Assembly (NCBI RefSeq): GCF_040605455.1
Contig: NZ_JBEXCV010000006.1
Location: 58,572-122,571, forward strand
DNA length: 64,000 nucleotides
Reading direction: 5' to 3'
DNA from: Embleya sp040605455
Lineage (GTDB): Bacteria; Actinomycetota; Actinomycetes; Streptomycetales; Streptomycetaceae
This document shows positions 42,462-51,554 of the stretch, in pieces (the stretch's first letter is position 1; each line of letters opens with the position of its first letter). A model generated the notes under the pieces. That model ran no database searches and was not told where the DNA came from. It was given only the letters and a program-made list of their open reading frames with translations. Made by a program: the position numbers and the translations under genes.

Positions 42462-42494
42462 GGGGCCGTCACCGTCGTCATCGGTGACGGCCCC
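42462..42494 (+). terminator. hairpin terminator after CsbD
   Basis: GGGGCCGTCACCG / CGGTGACGGCCCC, 13-bp perfect stem with a 7-nt loop, 20 bp after the stop. Confidence 0.8.
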
Positions 42495-42699
42495 GACGCG
42501 TGCCCGGCCGGCAACGGGACGTGGACCGCTACCGAACAGGGATGGATCGTCGGGGGTTGCCGGAATCCGAGCCCGTCGTCCGCACACCGGTGCGCCCGGT
42601 GGGTGTCCCCGCGATGTTTGTCCGCCCTCGTCGCGTGATACGCGCCCGCCGGAGCGGGCCGTCGCCCGCTCCGCCGGCTACCACCGGAAGGATTCCAGC

Positions 42700-43527
42700 A
42701 TGCCCACGGTAACCACGCGTGACAGTGTCGAGATCTTCTACAAAGACTGGGGCAGCGGCCGCCCTGTGGTGTTCATCCACGGCTGGCCGCTCAACGGCGA
42801 CGCCTGGCAGGACCAACTGAAGGCCGTCGCCGACGCCGGATTCCGCGGCATCGCCCACGATCGACGCGGTCACGGCCGCTCGACTCCGGTGTTCGAGGGC
42901 TACGACTTCGACACCTTCGCCGACGACCTCAACGATCTCATCACCCGATTGGATCTGCGCGACGTCACTCTCGTCGCGCACTCGATGGGCGGTGGCGAAC
43001 TCGCCCGGTACATCGGGCGCCACGGCACGAGCCGGGTCAAGTCGGCCGTGTTGCTCTCCGCGATCACGCCGCTCATGCTCCAGGGCCCGGACAACCCGGA
43101 GGGTGTGCCGCAGTCCGTCTTCGACGACATCAAGAAGGGGATCATCGCGGAGCGTTCGCAGTTCTGGAAGGACACCGCGGTCGGGTTCTTTTCCGCGAAC
43201 CGCGACGGCAACAAGGCAACCCAGGGCAACAAGGACGCGTTCTGGTACATGGCCATGGCCGAGACCATCCAGGGCGGCGTCGCGTGCGTCGACGCCTTCG
43301 CCCACACGGACTTCCACGAGGACCTGAAGAAGTTCGACGTGCCCACGCTCGTCGTCCACGGCGACGACGACCAGGTCGTGCCCATCGACGCCACCGGCCG
43401 CAAGAGCGCGAAGATCATCCCGGACGCGACCCTGAAGGTCTACCCGGGCGGCTCCCACGGCATCGCCCTCGTCCCGGGCGACAAGGAGAAGTTCAACAAG
43501 GACCTCATCGAGTTCCTCAAGAACTGA
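42700..43527 (+). CDS. alpha/beta hydrolase, non-haem chloroperoxidase type
   Basis: 275 residues from ATG at 42700 with GGAAGGA upstream. FIHGWPLNGDAWQDQL holds the oxyanion loop. Nucleophile Ser95 is in AHSMGGGELARYIGRHG, the acid in VHGDDDQVVPID (about 226) and the His in GGSHGIAL (about 254). The motif HDRRGHGRS is typical of cofactor-free haloperoxidase/perhydrolase relatives. In practice these act as esterases or perhydrolases in the cytosol. It lies downstream of CsbD but behind a terminator, so it has its own promoter. Confidence 0.9.
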   Translation: MPTVTTRDSVEIFYKDWGSGRPVVFIHGWPLNGDAWQDQLKAVADAGFRGIAHDRRGHGRSTPVFEGYDFDTFADDLNDLITRLDLRDVTLVAHSMGGGELARYIGRHGTSRVKSAVLLSAITPLMLQGPDNPEGVPQSVFDDIKKGIIAERSQFWKDTAVGFFSANRDGNKATQGNKDAFWYMAMAETIQGGVACVDAFAHTDFHEDLKKFDVPTLVVHGDDDQVVPIDATGRKSAKIIPDATLKVYPGGSHGIALVPGDKEKFNKDLIEFLKN

Positions 43528-43544
43528 CCCCGGGGGCCGGGGGT

Positions 43545-43577
43545 CGGGTGGGACTCGGATCCGTCCGGGCCCACCCG
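43545..43577. terminator. bidirectional hairpin between convergent genes
   Basis: CGGGTGGG / CCCACCCG, 8-bp stem with a partly self-paired loop, between the hydrolase stop (43527) and the phosphatase stop (43658). Confidence 0.6.
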
Positions 43578-43657
43578 GCCGACGCCCGCCGCACAGGCGA
43601 CCATGGCATCCGTGCGATCTCTCGACCTCGGTCGACGCCCCGCCGTGCCCGTCCCGA

Positions 43658-44866
43658 TCACCAATGCTCCGGATTCCATTCGAAGAGCAGGATGGTCACG
43701 TCGTCCCGCAGTTGGTTGCGCTGGTAATCGAGGATGGCGTGGATGAGCAGCCGCAGCACCTCGGCCGGGCGCTGTCCGGCGGAGTATGAGCGGATGATGA
43801 AATCGGTGAACCGGTCGAGGCCGAACTCCGCACCGTCCGCGTCGCGAGCCTCCACGACACCGTCGGTGTAGAGCAGGACGCAATCGCCCGGTTCCAGGGT
43901 CGCCTCGTGGACTTGCCGGGCTGCCGGGGCGAGTGGACCGGCCAGGCCGATCGGCGGCTGTGGGGGGCTGTCCAGCGCCCGGGCGAGCACCCGCTCGGCA
44001 CGGATCAGCAACGGTGGGGGGTGACCGCAATTGACCCAGCGCAGCACCCCGGTCTCGGCGTCGAGCAGACACAGCACGCCGGTGCAGAAGTAGTCGGGCA
44101 GCCACTGGGCGAGCGCCTGGTCGACAGAGCCGACGATGTCGGCCAGGTCGGCACCGCCCCGGCGGGCGTTGCGCGCCGCCGCCATGGCGACCGACGTGGT
44201 CAGGCCGGCGTTCACGTCGTGACCCATGGCGTCGAGGATCATGGTGTGCAGGATGTTCTTGACCACCGAGTGGTCGAAGGCGTCGCCCGCGACGTCGTAC
44301 GCCGGTTCCAGGACCGCGGTCGATACGCACCTGCTGCTGCCGATGGTGCGGGGTGGCAGGAAGGCCCGCAGCATCTCGGCGGGCATCCGCATGGTCGCAG
44401 TGCGGGTGCGGGCGGCGAGCCAGTCGCTGTAGGCGCGCTTGGAGGTGATCAGCATGGCGAACAAATGGGCCAGCATCCGGCTGCGGCGCATCCGCACCCC
44501 GTCGAGCGAGGCGGTCCGCACCGCCAGCACGCCCAGCCGCTCCGAACCATCGACCAGAGGCATCCAGAGGATCAAGCCGTCGTCGGCCTCGGCCACCTGC
44601 GGGGAGACCGTGCGATACGCCCAGCCGGCCGACGAGCGATCCACCGGCAGCGACTCCAAGGCCTCGTCGAGTGGGATGAGCAGCTGTTGTTGCAGGTCGA
44701 CGAGGTAGATCAACGCGTTGTCCAGGCCAAGGGCACAGGCGCCCCGGTTCGCCAAGGCGGGCAGTTCGACCGGCAGGGCAGTCTGCGCCTCGATGATCAG
44801 CTCTTCCAGCCGATTCTCGTCGACGGCGGTGTCGGGACCGGAGGACGCGTGCGATGTGTCCGACAC
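43658..44866 (-). CDS. PP2C-type SpoIIE-family protein phosphatase
   Basis: 402 residues from GTG at 44866, with GAAGGGG upstream. The N-terminal half (about 25-165) is GAF-like, with LANRGACALGLDNALIYLVDLQQQLLIPL and ILWMPLVDGSERLGVLAV. The C-terminal half (about 185-400) is the SpoIIE/RsbU PP2C domain: YDVAGDAFDHSVVKNILHTMILDAMGHDVNAGLTTSVAMAAARNARRGG (metal-binding Asp in GDAFD and DAMGHD), VNCGHPPPLLI, DCVLLYTDGVVEARD, RDDVTILLFEW. Streptomyces has dozens of these; they dephosphorylate anti-anti-sigma factors and so tune stress sigma factors. No such partner is adjacent. Confidence 0.9.
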   Translation of the reverse strand: MSDTSHASSGPDTAVDENRLEELIIEAQTALPVELPALANRGACALGLDNALIYLVDLQQQLLIPLDEALESLPVDRSSAGWAYRTVSPQVAEADDGLILWMPLVDGSERLGVLAVRTASLDGVRMRRSRMLAHLFAMLITSKRAYSDWLAARTRTATMRMPAEMLRAFLPPRTIGSSRCVSTAVLEPAYDVAGDAFDHSVVKNILHTMILDAMGHDVNAGLTTSVAMAAARNARRGGADLADIVGSVDQALAQWLPDYFCTGVLCLLDAETGVLRWVNCGHPPPLLIRAERVLARALDSPPQPPIGLAGPLAPAARQVHEATLEPGDCVLLYTDGVVEARDADGAEFGLDRFTDFIIRSYSAGQRPAEVLRLLIHAILDYQRNQLRDDVTILLFEWNPEHW

Positions 44867-45242
44867 GGGGATCACCCCTTCCGTGCCCAGTTTCACACCG
44901 ATCCCGTCCTCTCTCGCGTCAGCCCGTGGCGGCAACCCGGTCAGGTCCCGTTCACCGGGTGCTCGCGGGCCGTGCACGGCACGGCGGCTCGGGTGCGGTT
45001 CAGGTGAATCTGCTCGACACGTGGATACCGGGGAAACCCATCGGTCGGTTCGGCGCGCACGCCTTGGCGCGAGGCCGACGAGTCCCGGGGTCAGCGTCCC
45101 GAACGATGCCGGGCGCACTGCCCCGAAGGGCGACGGTGGTCGAGCCCGGCCCCCGCCGGGGCCGTGACCGGGACGGGCAAAATGGGTCGCGTCGCCGCCG
45201 ATCCGCGTGTCACCGTGTCGGATCGACGGAGGTGGGGGTCCG
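44867..45242. other. divergent intergenic region
   Basis: 376 bp between divergent phosphatase and FAD oxidoreductase genes; should hold both promoters. No clear palindromes or additional frames. Confidence 0.4.
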
Positions 45243-46625
45243 ATGGCATCGATCGTCATCTGTGGCGCCGGCGTGGTGGGTCTGGCCACGGCCCTGATGC
45301 TGGCACGCGACGGGCACGAGGTGACCGTGTACGAAGGCGACCCGTCCGTTCCGCCGGATGATCCCGCGCAGGCGTGGACGGCGTGGCAGCGGCGAGGCGT
45401 GGCCCAGTTTCGCCAGCCGCACAACCTGCTGCCCCGGTTTCGCGGAGTGCTCGCCGAGGAACTGCCCGAGGTGATCGACCTGCTCGTGGCAGCCGGCTGC
45501 TTCGAGGGCAACGCGCTGCACCCGCTGCCCCCGAGCGTCGCCGACTACGTCCCCCGGCCCGACGACGACCGCTTCCGCTTCCTGACCGGCCGACGCCCCG
45601 TCGTCGAGGCGGTGTTCGCGTCGGCCGCCGTCGCCGCCGGGATACGCGTCCATCGGGGCACCACGATCACCGGCCTGCTCACCGGCGCACCGATCCTCCC
45701 GGATATCGCCCACGTGATCGGCGTACGCACCACCGACGGCACCGAGTTCCACGCCGACCTGGTGATCGACGCGACCGGCCGCCGGACCGCCTCGGCGCGC
45801 TGGCTGACCGACATCGGGGCGCCGGCTCCGCTCGTCGAGTCCCAGGACGGCGGATTCGCCTACTACACGCGCTACTTCACCGGTCCGCGGCAGCCCGTCC
45901 GACGGAGCGCGCCCTACACGCCGTACGACACGTTCGCGCTGCTGACCATTCCCGGCGACAACGACACGTGGTCGGTCACCGTCGTCGCCACCACCGGTGA
46001 CGCACCGCTCAAGGCACTGCGCGAGCCCGATTGTTTCACCCGGGTGGTCCGAGCCTGCCCGGCTCAGGCTCACTGGCTGGACGGCGTACCGGTCACCGAC
46101 ATCGTGGTGATGGCCGGCATCCTCGACCGCCGACGACGATTCGTGGTGAACGGCCACCCGGTAGCCACCGGCTTCGCGGCCGTCGGCGACGCGTGGGCAT
46201 GCACCAACCCCACCGCCGCCCGAGGGCTGAGCGTCGGCTTGGTCCAGGCCCAACTGCTGCGCGACGTGGTGCGCCGATGCGCGGACGACCCGGCCGGTTT
46301 CCCGCTCGTGTGGGACGAGGCCACCGAACGGGTCGTCACGCCCTTCCATCACGACCAGATCCACGCCGACCGCGCACGCGCCGCAGCGATGTCCCCCGAC
46401 CGAACCGCCGCCCCCGCCCCAAGCCCCTTCGGCGCGGCGGCTTTCCGCGACGCCGAGGTCTTCCGCGCCCTTCTGGAAAGCGCAACCTGCCTGGCACTCC
46501 CCCGGGACGTGCTCGCGCGCCCGGACATCCGGGCAAGGATCGACACCGCGCGACCCGAACCCGCGGACACGGCGGGGACGGCCGGGCCGAACCGAGCGAG
46601 CCTGCTGCGGCTCCTCACCTCCTGA
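45243..46625 (+). CDS. FAD-dependent oxidoreductase (squalene-epoxidase/halogenase-like fold)
   Basis: 460 residues from ATG at 45243 with GGAGGTGGGG upstream. FAD-binding start: ASIVICGAGVVGLATALMLARDGHEVTVYEGD (GxGxxG at 8-13). Further on come LVIDATGRRTASARWL and the second FAD motif AVGDAWACTNPTAARGLSVGLVQAQLL. The middle part QFRQPHNLLPRFRGVLAEELPEVIDLLVAAGC and the C-terminal helical tail resemble monooxygenases and FAD halogenase relatives, but no halogenase WxWxIP motif is present. Substrate unknown; single gene with no obvious biosynthetic neighbours. Confidence 0.85.
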   Translation: MASIVICGAGVVGLATALMLARDGHEVTVYEGDPSVPPDDPAQAWTAWQRRGVAQFRQPHNLLPRFRGVLAEELPEVIDLLVAAGCFEGNALHPLPPSVADYVPRPDDDRFRFLTGRRPVVEAVFASAAVAAGIRVHRGTTITGLLTGAPILPDIAHVIGVRTTDGTEFHADLVIDATGRRTASARWLTDIGAPAPLVESQDGGFAYYTRYFTGPRQPVRRSAPYTPYDTFALLTIPGDNDTWSVTVVATTGDAPLKALREPDCFTRVVRACPAQAHWLDGVPVTDIVVMAGILDRRRRFVVNGHPVATGFAAVGDAWACTNPTAARGLSVGLVQAQLLRDVVRRCADDPAGFPLVWDEATERVVTPFHHDQIHADRARAAAMSPDRTAAPAPSPFGAAAFRDAEVFRALLESATCLALPRDVLARPDIRARIDTARPEPADTAGTAGPNRASLLRLLTS

Positions 46626-47114
46626 CGAGGGTGTCGAGCCGCAGCGGCGGCCGAAGCCGGCCAGGCGCTCGGAACTGCCGTGGCGACTCGGTCGCCGGCG
46701 GTGGCGGCCGGGAACCCCACGCCCGGCCTCGCTCCTCCCCCGTTTTGCCTCCTGCGCCGTCATGCGCGACGGACCGCCCTTCCGCAACGCCTGACGCGCC
46801 GGAGGTCGACCCGGGTCCGTTCGATCAAGCGTGCGTCCGCGTCCGACCGGTCCGCGCGGGCTGCACCAGGCGCCGGCGTGGACGTGCTCTCGGGGACGGT
46901 TGGTGACGGCGAGCATGGGGCTTCCACTAAGCGTGGCCACTACATCGAGATGACATCCCGCTTCCCGCCTCGGATTCCGGATCGCACGCCGTTGCGCCGT
47001 TGTTTCCGTGTTCCGCGAGGCAGAATCGAAGAAGAGCGCCCTTCACCCGCTTCGAGGTTTCACTTGCGTCCGAGCGAGCGCCGAACGTGTCCGGGCACTC
47101 GCGAGGAGGTTTCG
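46626..47114. other. 490-bp region without a supported gene
   Basis: High-GC open frames only. The right part (about 46920-47100) is less GC-rich and probably holds the htpX promoter. No strong repeats. Confidence 0.4.
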
Positions 47115-48056
47115 ATGCGCAGAACAGGTACCGTCACCGACGGCCGCACCCGGTTCGTGGCCGATCGCGGCCTGGTCGCCCGCATGCTCGTGACGATGTT
47201 CGTGCTCGGCCTGTTGTACGTCGTGTTCGTCGGTGTGCTCGTGGTGGCCCTCGGCCGCATGTGGCCGCTCGCGGTGATCCTGGTCGGCAGCGTGTTCATC
47301 GCCCAGTTCTGGTTCAGCGACCGCATCGCCGTGTTCGCGATGGGTGCCCGTGAGGTCACCCCCGAACAGGCTCCCGAACTGCACGGCGCCATCGATCGCC
47401 TGTGCGCGCTGGCAGACATGCCCAAGCCCAAGGTGGCGATTGCGGACAGCGACGTACCCAACGCGTTCGCGACCGGCCGCAACAGCAAGAACGTCGTGGT
47501 GTGCGCGACCACCGGCCTGATGCGGCGCCTGGAGCCCGCAGAGCTCGAAGGCGTCGTGGCCCACGAGTTGTCGCACGTCGCGCACAGGGACGTCGTGGTG
47601 ATGACGATCGCGTCGTTCCTGGGCGTACTGGCCGGCCTGTTGACCCGGTTCGGCATCCAGTTCGGCCTGTTCGGCGGCTTCAGCCGGCGCGGCAACGACC
47701 AGAACACGGCGGTGCTGATGCTCATGGTCACGGCGGCGAGCGTGGTCGTGTACACACTCAGCTTCGTGTTGATCCGCACCCTGTCCCGCTACCGGGAACT
47801 GTCGGCGGACCGCTCGGCCGCGTTCCTCACCGGCCGGCCCTCCGCGCTCGCCTCGGCGTTGACCAAGGTCAGCGGTCAGATGGCAAAGATCCCCACACGC
47901 GATCTACGCAAAGCCGAGCCGTTCAACGCGTTCTTCTTCGCGCCGGCGATCGCGAGCAAGGAGAGCCTGGCGAACGTTTTCGCCACGCACCCCACCCTGG
48001 AACGGCGCCTGGAGCAGCTCGCCCGCATCTCCGGTGAACTGGGTCGGGCGGCCTGA
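47115..48056 (+). CDS. htpX: HtpX membrane zinc metalloprotease
   Basis: 313 residues from ATG at 47115 after GCGAGGAGG. Two N-terminal membrane helices (about 22-48 and 50-68), the zinc site HELSH at 150-154 (VVAHELSHVAHRD), two more helices (about 160-178 and 200-225), and the downstream Glu ligand in SRYRELSADRSAA. This is the M48B family. HtpX removes damaged membrane proteins on the cytosolic side. It overlaps the pspAB start by one base (TGATG), so the two are translated together, the arrangement seen across actinobacteria. Confidence 0.95.
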   Translation: MRRTGTVTDGRTRFVADRGLVARMLVTMFVLGLLYVVFVGVLVVALGRMWPLAVILVGSVFIAQFWFSDRIAVFAMGAREVTPEQAPELHGAIDRLCALADMPKPKVAIADSDVPNAFATGRNSKNVVVCATTGLMRRLEPAELEGVVAHELSHVAHRDVVVMTIASFLGVLAGLLTRFGIQFGLFGGFSRRGNDQNTAVLMLMVTAASVVVYTLSFVLIRTLSRYRELSADRSAAFLTGRPSALASALTKVSGQMAKIPTRDLRKAEPFNAFFFAPAIASKESLANVFATHPTLERRLEQLARISGELGRAA

Positions 48057-48616
48057 TGGGCTTCCTCGACATCCTCCTCGGCCGCGACAAGCCCGTCCGG
48101 CCCGACTTGGACCAACTCTTCGGGCTGCCGTCGGCGGCGATCACCCTCCAAGCCGCGGCCGGGTTCACCCCCACCGGCAGCGGCTCGGTGTGCTTCGCGT
48201 CGGTCGAGGGTGGCGCGTTCGACGCGGTACGCGACGACGTGAAGCAATTGTTGGGCGACCTCACGCAGACCCGCGACGCGTACGGGTACACGTGGCTGGT
48301 CGGCTGCGGCGCCCCCGACGACATCGGCTCACTGGTCACCGACCTGCACGCGGTCAACTCTGCCTTGGAGGGCTCCGGCTTCGGTCCGCAGCTGTTGTGC
48401 TCCCTGGTGGCGTTCCACCACGACGACGGCCGCAGCCTGGCGTTGGTCTACCTGTACAAGCGTGGCACCTTCTATCCCTTCGCACCGGTCCCCGGCACGC
48501 ACGACAAACGCGACAGCGCCTTGGAACTCGAAGTGTCGGCAGCCGTACGGGACGACCTGCGCGTGGAAAAGGACCTGTCCCGGTGGTTCCCGGTATGGGG
48601 GGCACCCGGCCTCTAG
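48056..48616 (+). CDS. pspAB: PspA-associated protein PspAB
   Basis: 186 residues, starting MGFLDILLGRDKPVRPDLDQLFGLPSAAITLQAAAGFTPTGSGSVCFASVEGGAF. Further family blocks: YTWLVGCGAPDDIGSLVTDLHAVNSALEGSGFGPQLLCSLVAF, LALVYLYKRGTFYPFAPV, and the conserved end LSRWFPVWGAPGL. It is an actinobacterial protein found with PspA (phage-shock membrane-stress protein) or HtpX. Here only HtpX is adjacent; pspA must be elsewhere if present. The shared start/stop with htpX supports a joint envelope-stress function. Confidence 0.9.
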   Translation: MGFLDILLGRDKPVRPDLDQLFGLPSAAITLQAAAGFTPTGSGSVCFASVEGGAFDAVRDDVKQLLGDLTQTRDAYGYTWLVGCGAPDDIGSLVTDLHAVNSALEGSGFGPQLLCSLVAFHHDDGRSLALVYLYKRGTFYPFAPVPGTHDKRDSALELEVSAAVRDDLRVEKDLSRWFPVWGAPGL

Positions 48617-48683
48617 AGCGCCGCGCCCCGCGTGTCCGTGTTCCCGGCCCTGTCCCACTTCGACGGCGGCAGGCCGGCACAGC

Positions 48684-48718
48684 CCGAGGAGGGGCATCCG
48701 CAGGACGCCCCTCCTCGG
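48684..48718. terminator. hairpin between convergent htpX-pspAB and ABC operon
   Basis: CCGAGGAGGGGC / GCCCCTCCTCGG, 12-bp perfect stem, 11-nt loop. Serves the plus-strand operon and perhaps the minus-strand one. Confidence 0.75.
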
Positions 48719-48858
48719 CCCGAAATCAAGCTGCGGGCACACGCAGTGGGCGGCCCCGGCGTCGCCGGTCGTCGGGCGTGGTGTGCCGGGGCGGGCGAGT
48801 TCGTGCCACCTGGAAGGGGCGCCTCGTGGGATACCTGCCCGCCAGGCGGAGTGCCCGA

Positions 48859-50472
48859 TCAGGGGCTGTTCGAGGGCTCGAAACCGCAGGCCGGGTCCGG
48901 GTTCGAAGGCTCTGGTGCGGTCGGGAGGCTCTGAGTCCCGGTGCCGTGGATGAGGCGGATCACCGCCTGGCTCACCGAGGCGTAGTCGTGCGTGTTGGGC
49001 ACCTCGCCGGCGATCCGGTGGTCGCGCATGACCAGCACGCGGTCGGCGAGGGTGACCATCTCGGGCAGGTCGCTCGTGATCAGCAGGATGGCGAGGCCGT
49101 CGGCGGCCAGGTGCCAGATGAGTTGATGGAAGGCGGCCTTGGTGCGGACGTCGATGCCGACCGTGGGTTCGTCGATGATCAGGATCTCGGTTTGTGCGGC
49201 GAGCCACTTCGCGAGGCTGACCTTTTGTTGGTTGCCGCCGGAGAGTTGGCCGACGAGTTGGCTCGGGCCCGACACCCGGATGCCGAGCCGCTCGGTGTAC
49301 TCGGCGGCGAGTTCGCGTTCGCGGTGGGCGGGGATGTACCCGAGGGCGCGTCGGATCCGCGACCACACGGTCACCGCGATGTTCATCGTGAGCGGTTGGT
49401 CGAGGAAGAGGCCCTCCTCCTTGCGGTTCTCCGGGACGTAGCCGATGCGGTGCGTGTTCAACGCTTGGCCGACGTTGCGGATGCGGACGTCCTCGCCTCG
49501 GACGCGGATGGTGCCGCCGACGACCCGGTCCAGGCCCATCAGCGCCTTGGCGAGTTCGGTGCGGCCCGCGCCGACGAGGCCGTACAAGCCGACGATCTCC
49601 CCGCGCCGCACGTCGAGCGAGATGTCACGATGCCCCGAGGCCGTCGACAGCGCGTCGAGTTCGAGCATGGGCGGACCGTGTGGATCCACCGTGCGGGGCG
49701 CGAACTCGCGGGCGGTGTGAGCGCGTCCGACCATGACGCCGACGATGTCGTTCCGGCTGTACGCGGCGATCGGCTCGCTTTCCAGGACCGAGACGCCGTC
49801 GCGCAGCACGGTGACCGTGTCACAGACCGCGAACACCTCTTCGAGTTTGTGGCTGACGAGCAGGACGGCGGTGCCCTGGTCGCGCAACCGACGCACGATG
49901 TCCAGAAGCCGGTCCGTCTCGCGCAGCGTGAGCGCGGAGGTCGGCTCGTCCAACAGCAGCACCTTGCTGTCGGTGGACAACGCCTTGGCGATCTCGACCA
50001 GTTGGACCTGCGCCGTCGACAGCGAGCCGACCCGCGCGTCGAGATCCAGATCGAGGTCGAGCAAGTCCAGGCAGCGTCGGGCCTGTGCGCGCATCCGGTC
50101 CCGGTCGACCAGTCCGCGACGGGAGGGAATCCGCCGCAGGGTGATGTTCTCGGCGACGGAGAACTCGGGGATGACGTTGCGTTCCTGGTGGACCACCGAG
50201 ATTCCCGCGCGCACCGCGTCGTGGGGAGAGTGGAAGTCGATCGGGGTGCCGTCGAGCGCGAGCCGGCCGCGGTCGGGCTGGTACAGGCCAGTGACGATCT
50301 TGATCAGGGTGGACTTGCCGGCGCCGTTCTCGCCCAACAGGGCGTGCACGGACCCGGCGCGCAGGCGCAGCGTCGCGCCGTCGAGGGCTCGGACGCCTGG
50401 GAAGTACTTGGCCAGACGGTCGGCCGACAGGATCGGTTCGGCGGGTTCGGTGTGTGTAGCGGAGTGGGTCAT
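48859..50472 (-). CDS. sugar ABC transporter ATP-binding protein (RbsA/MglA type)
   Basis: 537 residues, two fused ATPase halves. First half: Walker A GENGAGKST at 47-55, signature region LSTAQVQLVEIAKAL (weakened), Walker B LLLDEPTSAL. Second half has the usual degenerate Walker A (GLVGAGRTEL), signature LSGGNQQKVSLAKWL and IIDEPTVGID. This asymmetry is typical of the CUT2 class for monosaccharides. Its ATG overlaps the stop of the permease gene before it by four bases. The C-terminal 25 residues form a Pro/Ser-rich extension beyond the normal end. Confidence 0.93.
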   Translation of the reverse strand: MTHSATHTEPAEPILSADRLAKYFPGVRALDGATLRLRAGSVHALLGENGAGKSTLIKIVTGLYQPDRGRLALDGTPIDFHSPHDAVRAGISVVHQERNVIPEFSVAENITLRRIPSRRGLVDRDRMRAQARRCLDLLDLDLDLDARVGSLSTAQVQLVEIAKALSTDSKVLLLDEPTSALTLRETDRLLDIVRRLRDQGTAVLLVSHKLEEVFAVCDTVTVLRDGVSVLESEPIAAYSRNDIVGVMVGRAHTAREFAPRTVDPHGPPMLELDALSTASGHRDISLDVRRGEIVGLYGLVGAGRTELAKALMGLDRVVGGTIRVRGEDVRIRNVGQALNTHRIGYVPENRKEEGLFLDQPLTMNIAVTVWSRIRRALGYIPAHRERELAAEYTERLGIRVSGPSQLVGQLSGGNQQKVSLAKWLAAQTEILIIDEPTVGIDVRTKAAFHQLIWHLAADGLAILLITSDLPEMVTLADRVLVMRDHRIAGEVPNTHDYASVSQAVIRLIHGTGTQSLPTAPEPSNPDPACGFEPSNSP

Positions 50473-51554
50473 GATGTGCTCCTCGCGCCGGCGGTCGGCA
50501 GCGGTTTCGCCTGGTCGTCGGGCCGGGGTTCCGGCTGCGGGGTCGGATCCCGATCGGGCGCCCGCCCGGTACGGTCCTGCCGGCTCGACCGGATTCGCCC
50601 CACGAGCACGGTGCCCAGCACCACGGCGCCCACGGTGAAGTTGACCCAGCTGGGGTCCAGCGAATACTGGGCGCGGGCCACGTCCACCAGTCGCACGATG
50701 AACGCCGCGAGCACGGCGCCGAGTACGGACACCGACCCTCCCGCGAGGGCGGCCCCGCCGATGATGGGCGCGGCGAAGCTGGGCAGGAGCCAGTCCCCGC
50801 CGATGCTCTTGTTGACCCCGGGTGCGGAGGCGACGGTGAGGATCGCCGCGACCGCGACGATCAGCCCCGACAGCGCGTGCGCCACGATCACGCTGCGATC
50901 GTTGGAGATGCCCGACAATCGCGCGGCCAGAGGGTTGCCGCCGGCGGCCAGGAGCCGACGGCCGGCGGTCGCGCGTCGCAGGAAGAACGCCAACGCGGCG
51001 GCGAGGACCAGCGCGATCAGGAAGATCACCGGAATGTTGAACACGGACCGGTCGCCGAGCCGGGCCAGGCTCGACGAGCCCGGATCGATCGTGCGGGTGC
51101 CGGCGAGCCGGTATTGGAGGCCGCCCAGGATCGTCATGGTGGCGAGCGTGACGATGAACCCGTTGATCCGCGTGGCCACTACGAGCAAGCCGTTGACCGC
51201 GCCGATCGCCGGCCCCGCGACCAGGACGATCGCAATCGCGATCGGGGCTGACACACCGTGATCGGCCATCAGTACCGCAGTCAGGACGGCCAGGAAACCG
51301 CCGAGCGTGCCGACGGACAGGTTCATCTGTCCGACCGCGAGCACCACGAGTTGGGCCAGGCCGATCAGGATCGGGACGGTGAGGTAGATCAGGATGCCGT
51401 GGATGGCGTCGCTGCGGAGCAGGCTGCCGTGCGAACTCGCCACCAGGATCGTGAATCCGATGGTGCCGACCGCGAACAGGGTCATCTCGGTGGAGCTGGT
51501 GAATCGTCCCAGTGCCGCGCGGTAGCCGGTGCGGACAGTGTCGGGGGCGCTCAC
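50469..51554 (-). CDS. sugar ABC transporter permease 2 (CUT2)
   Basis: 361 residues from GTG at 51554, which overlaps the previous permease stop. About nine hydrophobic segments. The family block is GLAQLVVLAVGQMNLSVGTLGGFLAVLTAVLMADHG, with MNLSVG in place of the more usual IDLSVG, and GRRLLAAGGNPLAARLSGI is the EAA-like loop that contacts the ATPase. Long hydrophilic tail (RQDRTGRAPDRDPTPQPEPRP) after the last helix. Forms a heterodimer with the permease encoded just upstream. Confidence 0.92.
   Translation of the reverse strand: MSAPDTVRTGYRAALGRFTSSTEMTLFAVGTIGFTILVASSHGSLLRSDAIHGILIYLTVPILIGLAQLVVLAVGQMNLSVGTLGGFLAVLTAVLMADHGVSAPIAIAIVLVAGPAIGAVNGLLVVATRINGFIVTLATMTILGGLQYRLAGTRTIDPGSSSLARLGDRSVFNIPVIFLIALVLAAALAFFLRRATAGRRLLAAGGNPLAARLSGISNDRSVIVAHALSGLIVAVAAILTVASAPGVNKSIGGDWLLPSFAAPIIGGAALAGGSVSVLGAVLAAFIVRLVDVARAQYSLDPSWVNFTVGAVVLGTVLVGRIRSSRQDRTGRAPDRDPTPQPEPRPDDQAKPLPTAGARSTS

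Noticed and set aside
48034..51261. Very long plus-strand open frame (over 1000 codons) across htpX-pspAB and the ABC ATPase gene
   Set aside because: It is antisense to, or out of frame with, strongly supported genes. Long non-stop frames are normal in very GC-rich DNA, and its translation has no family pattern.
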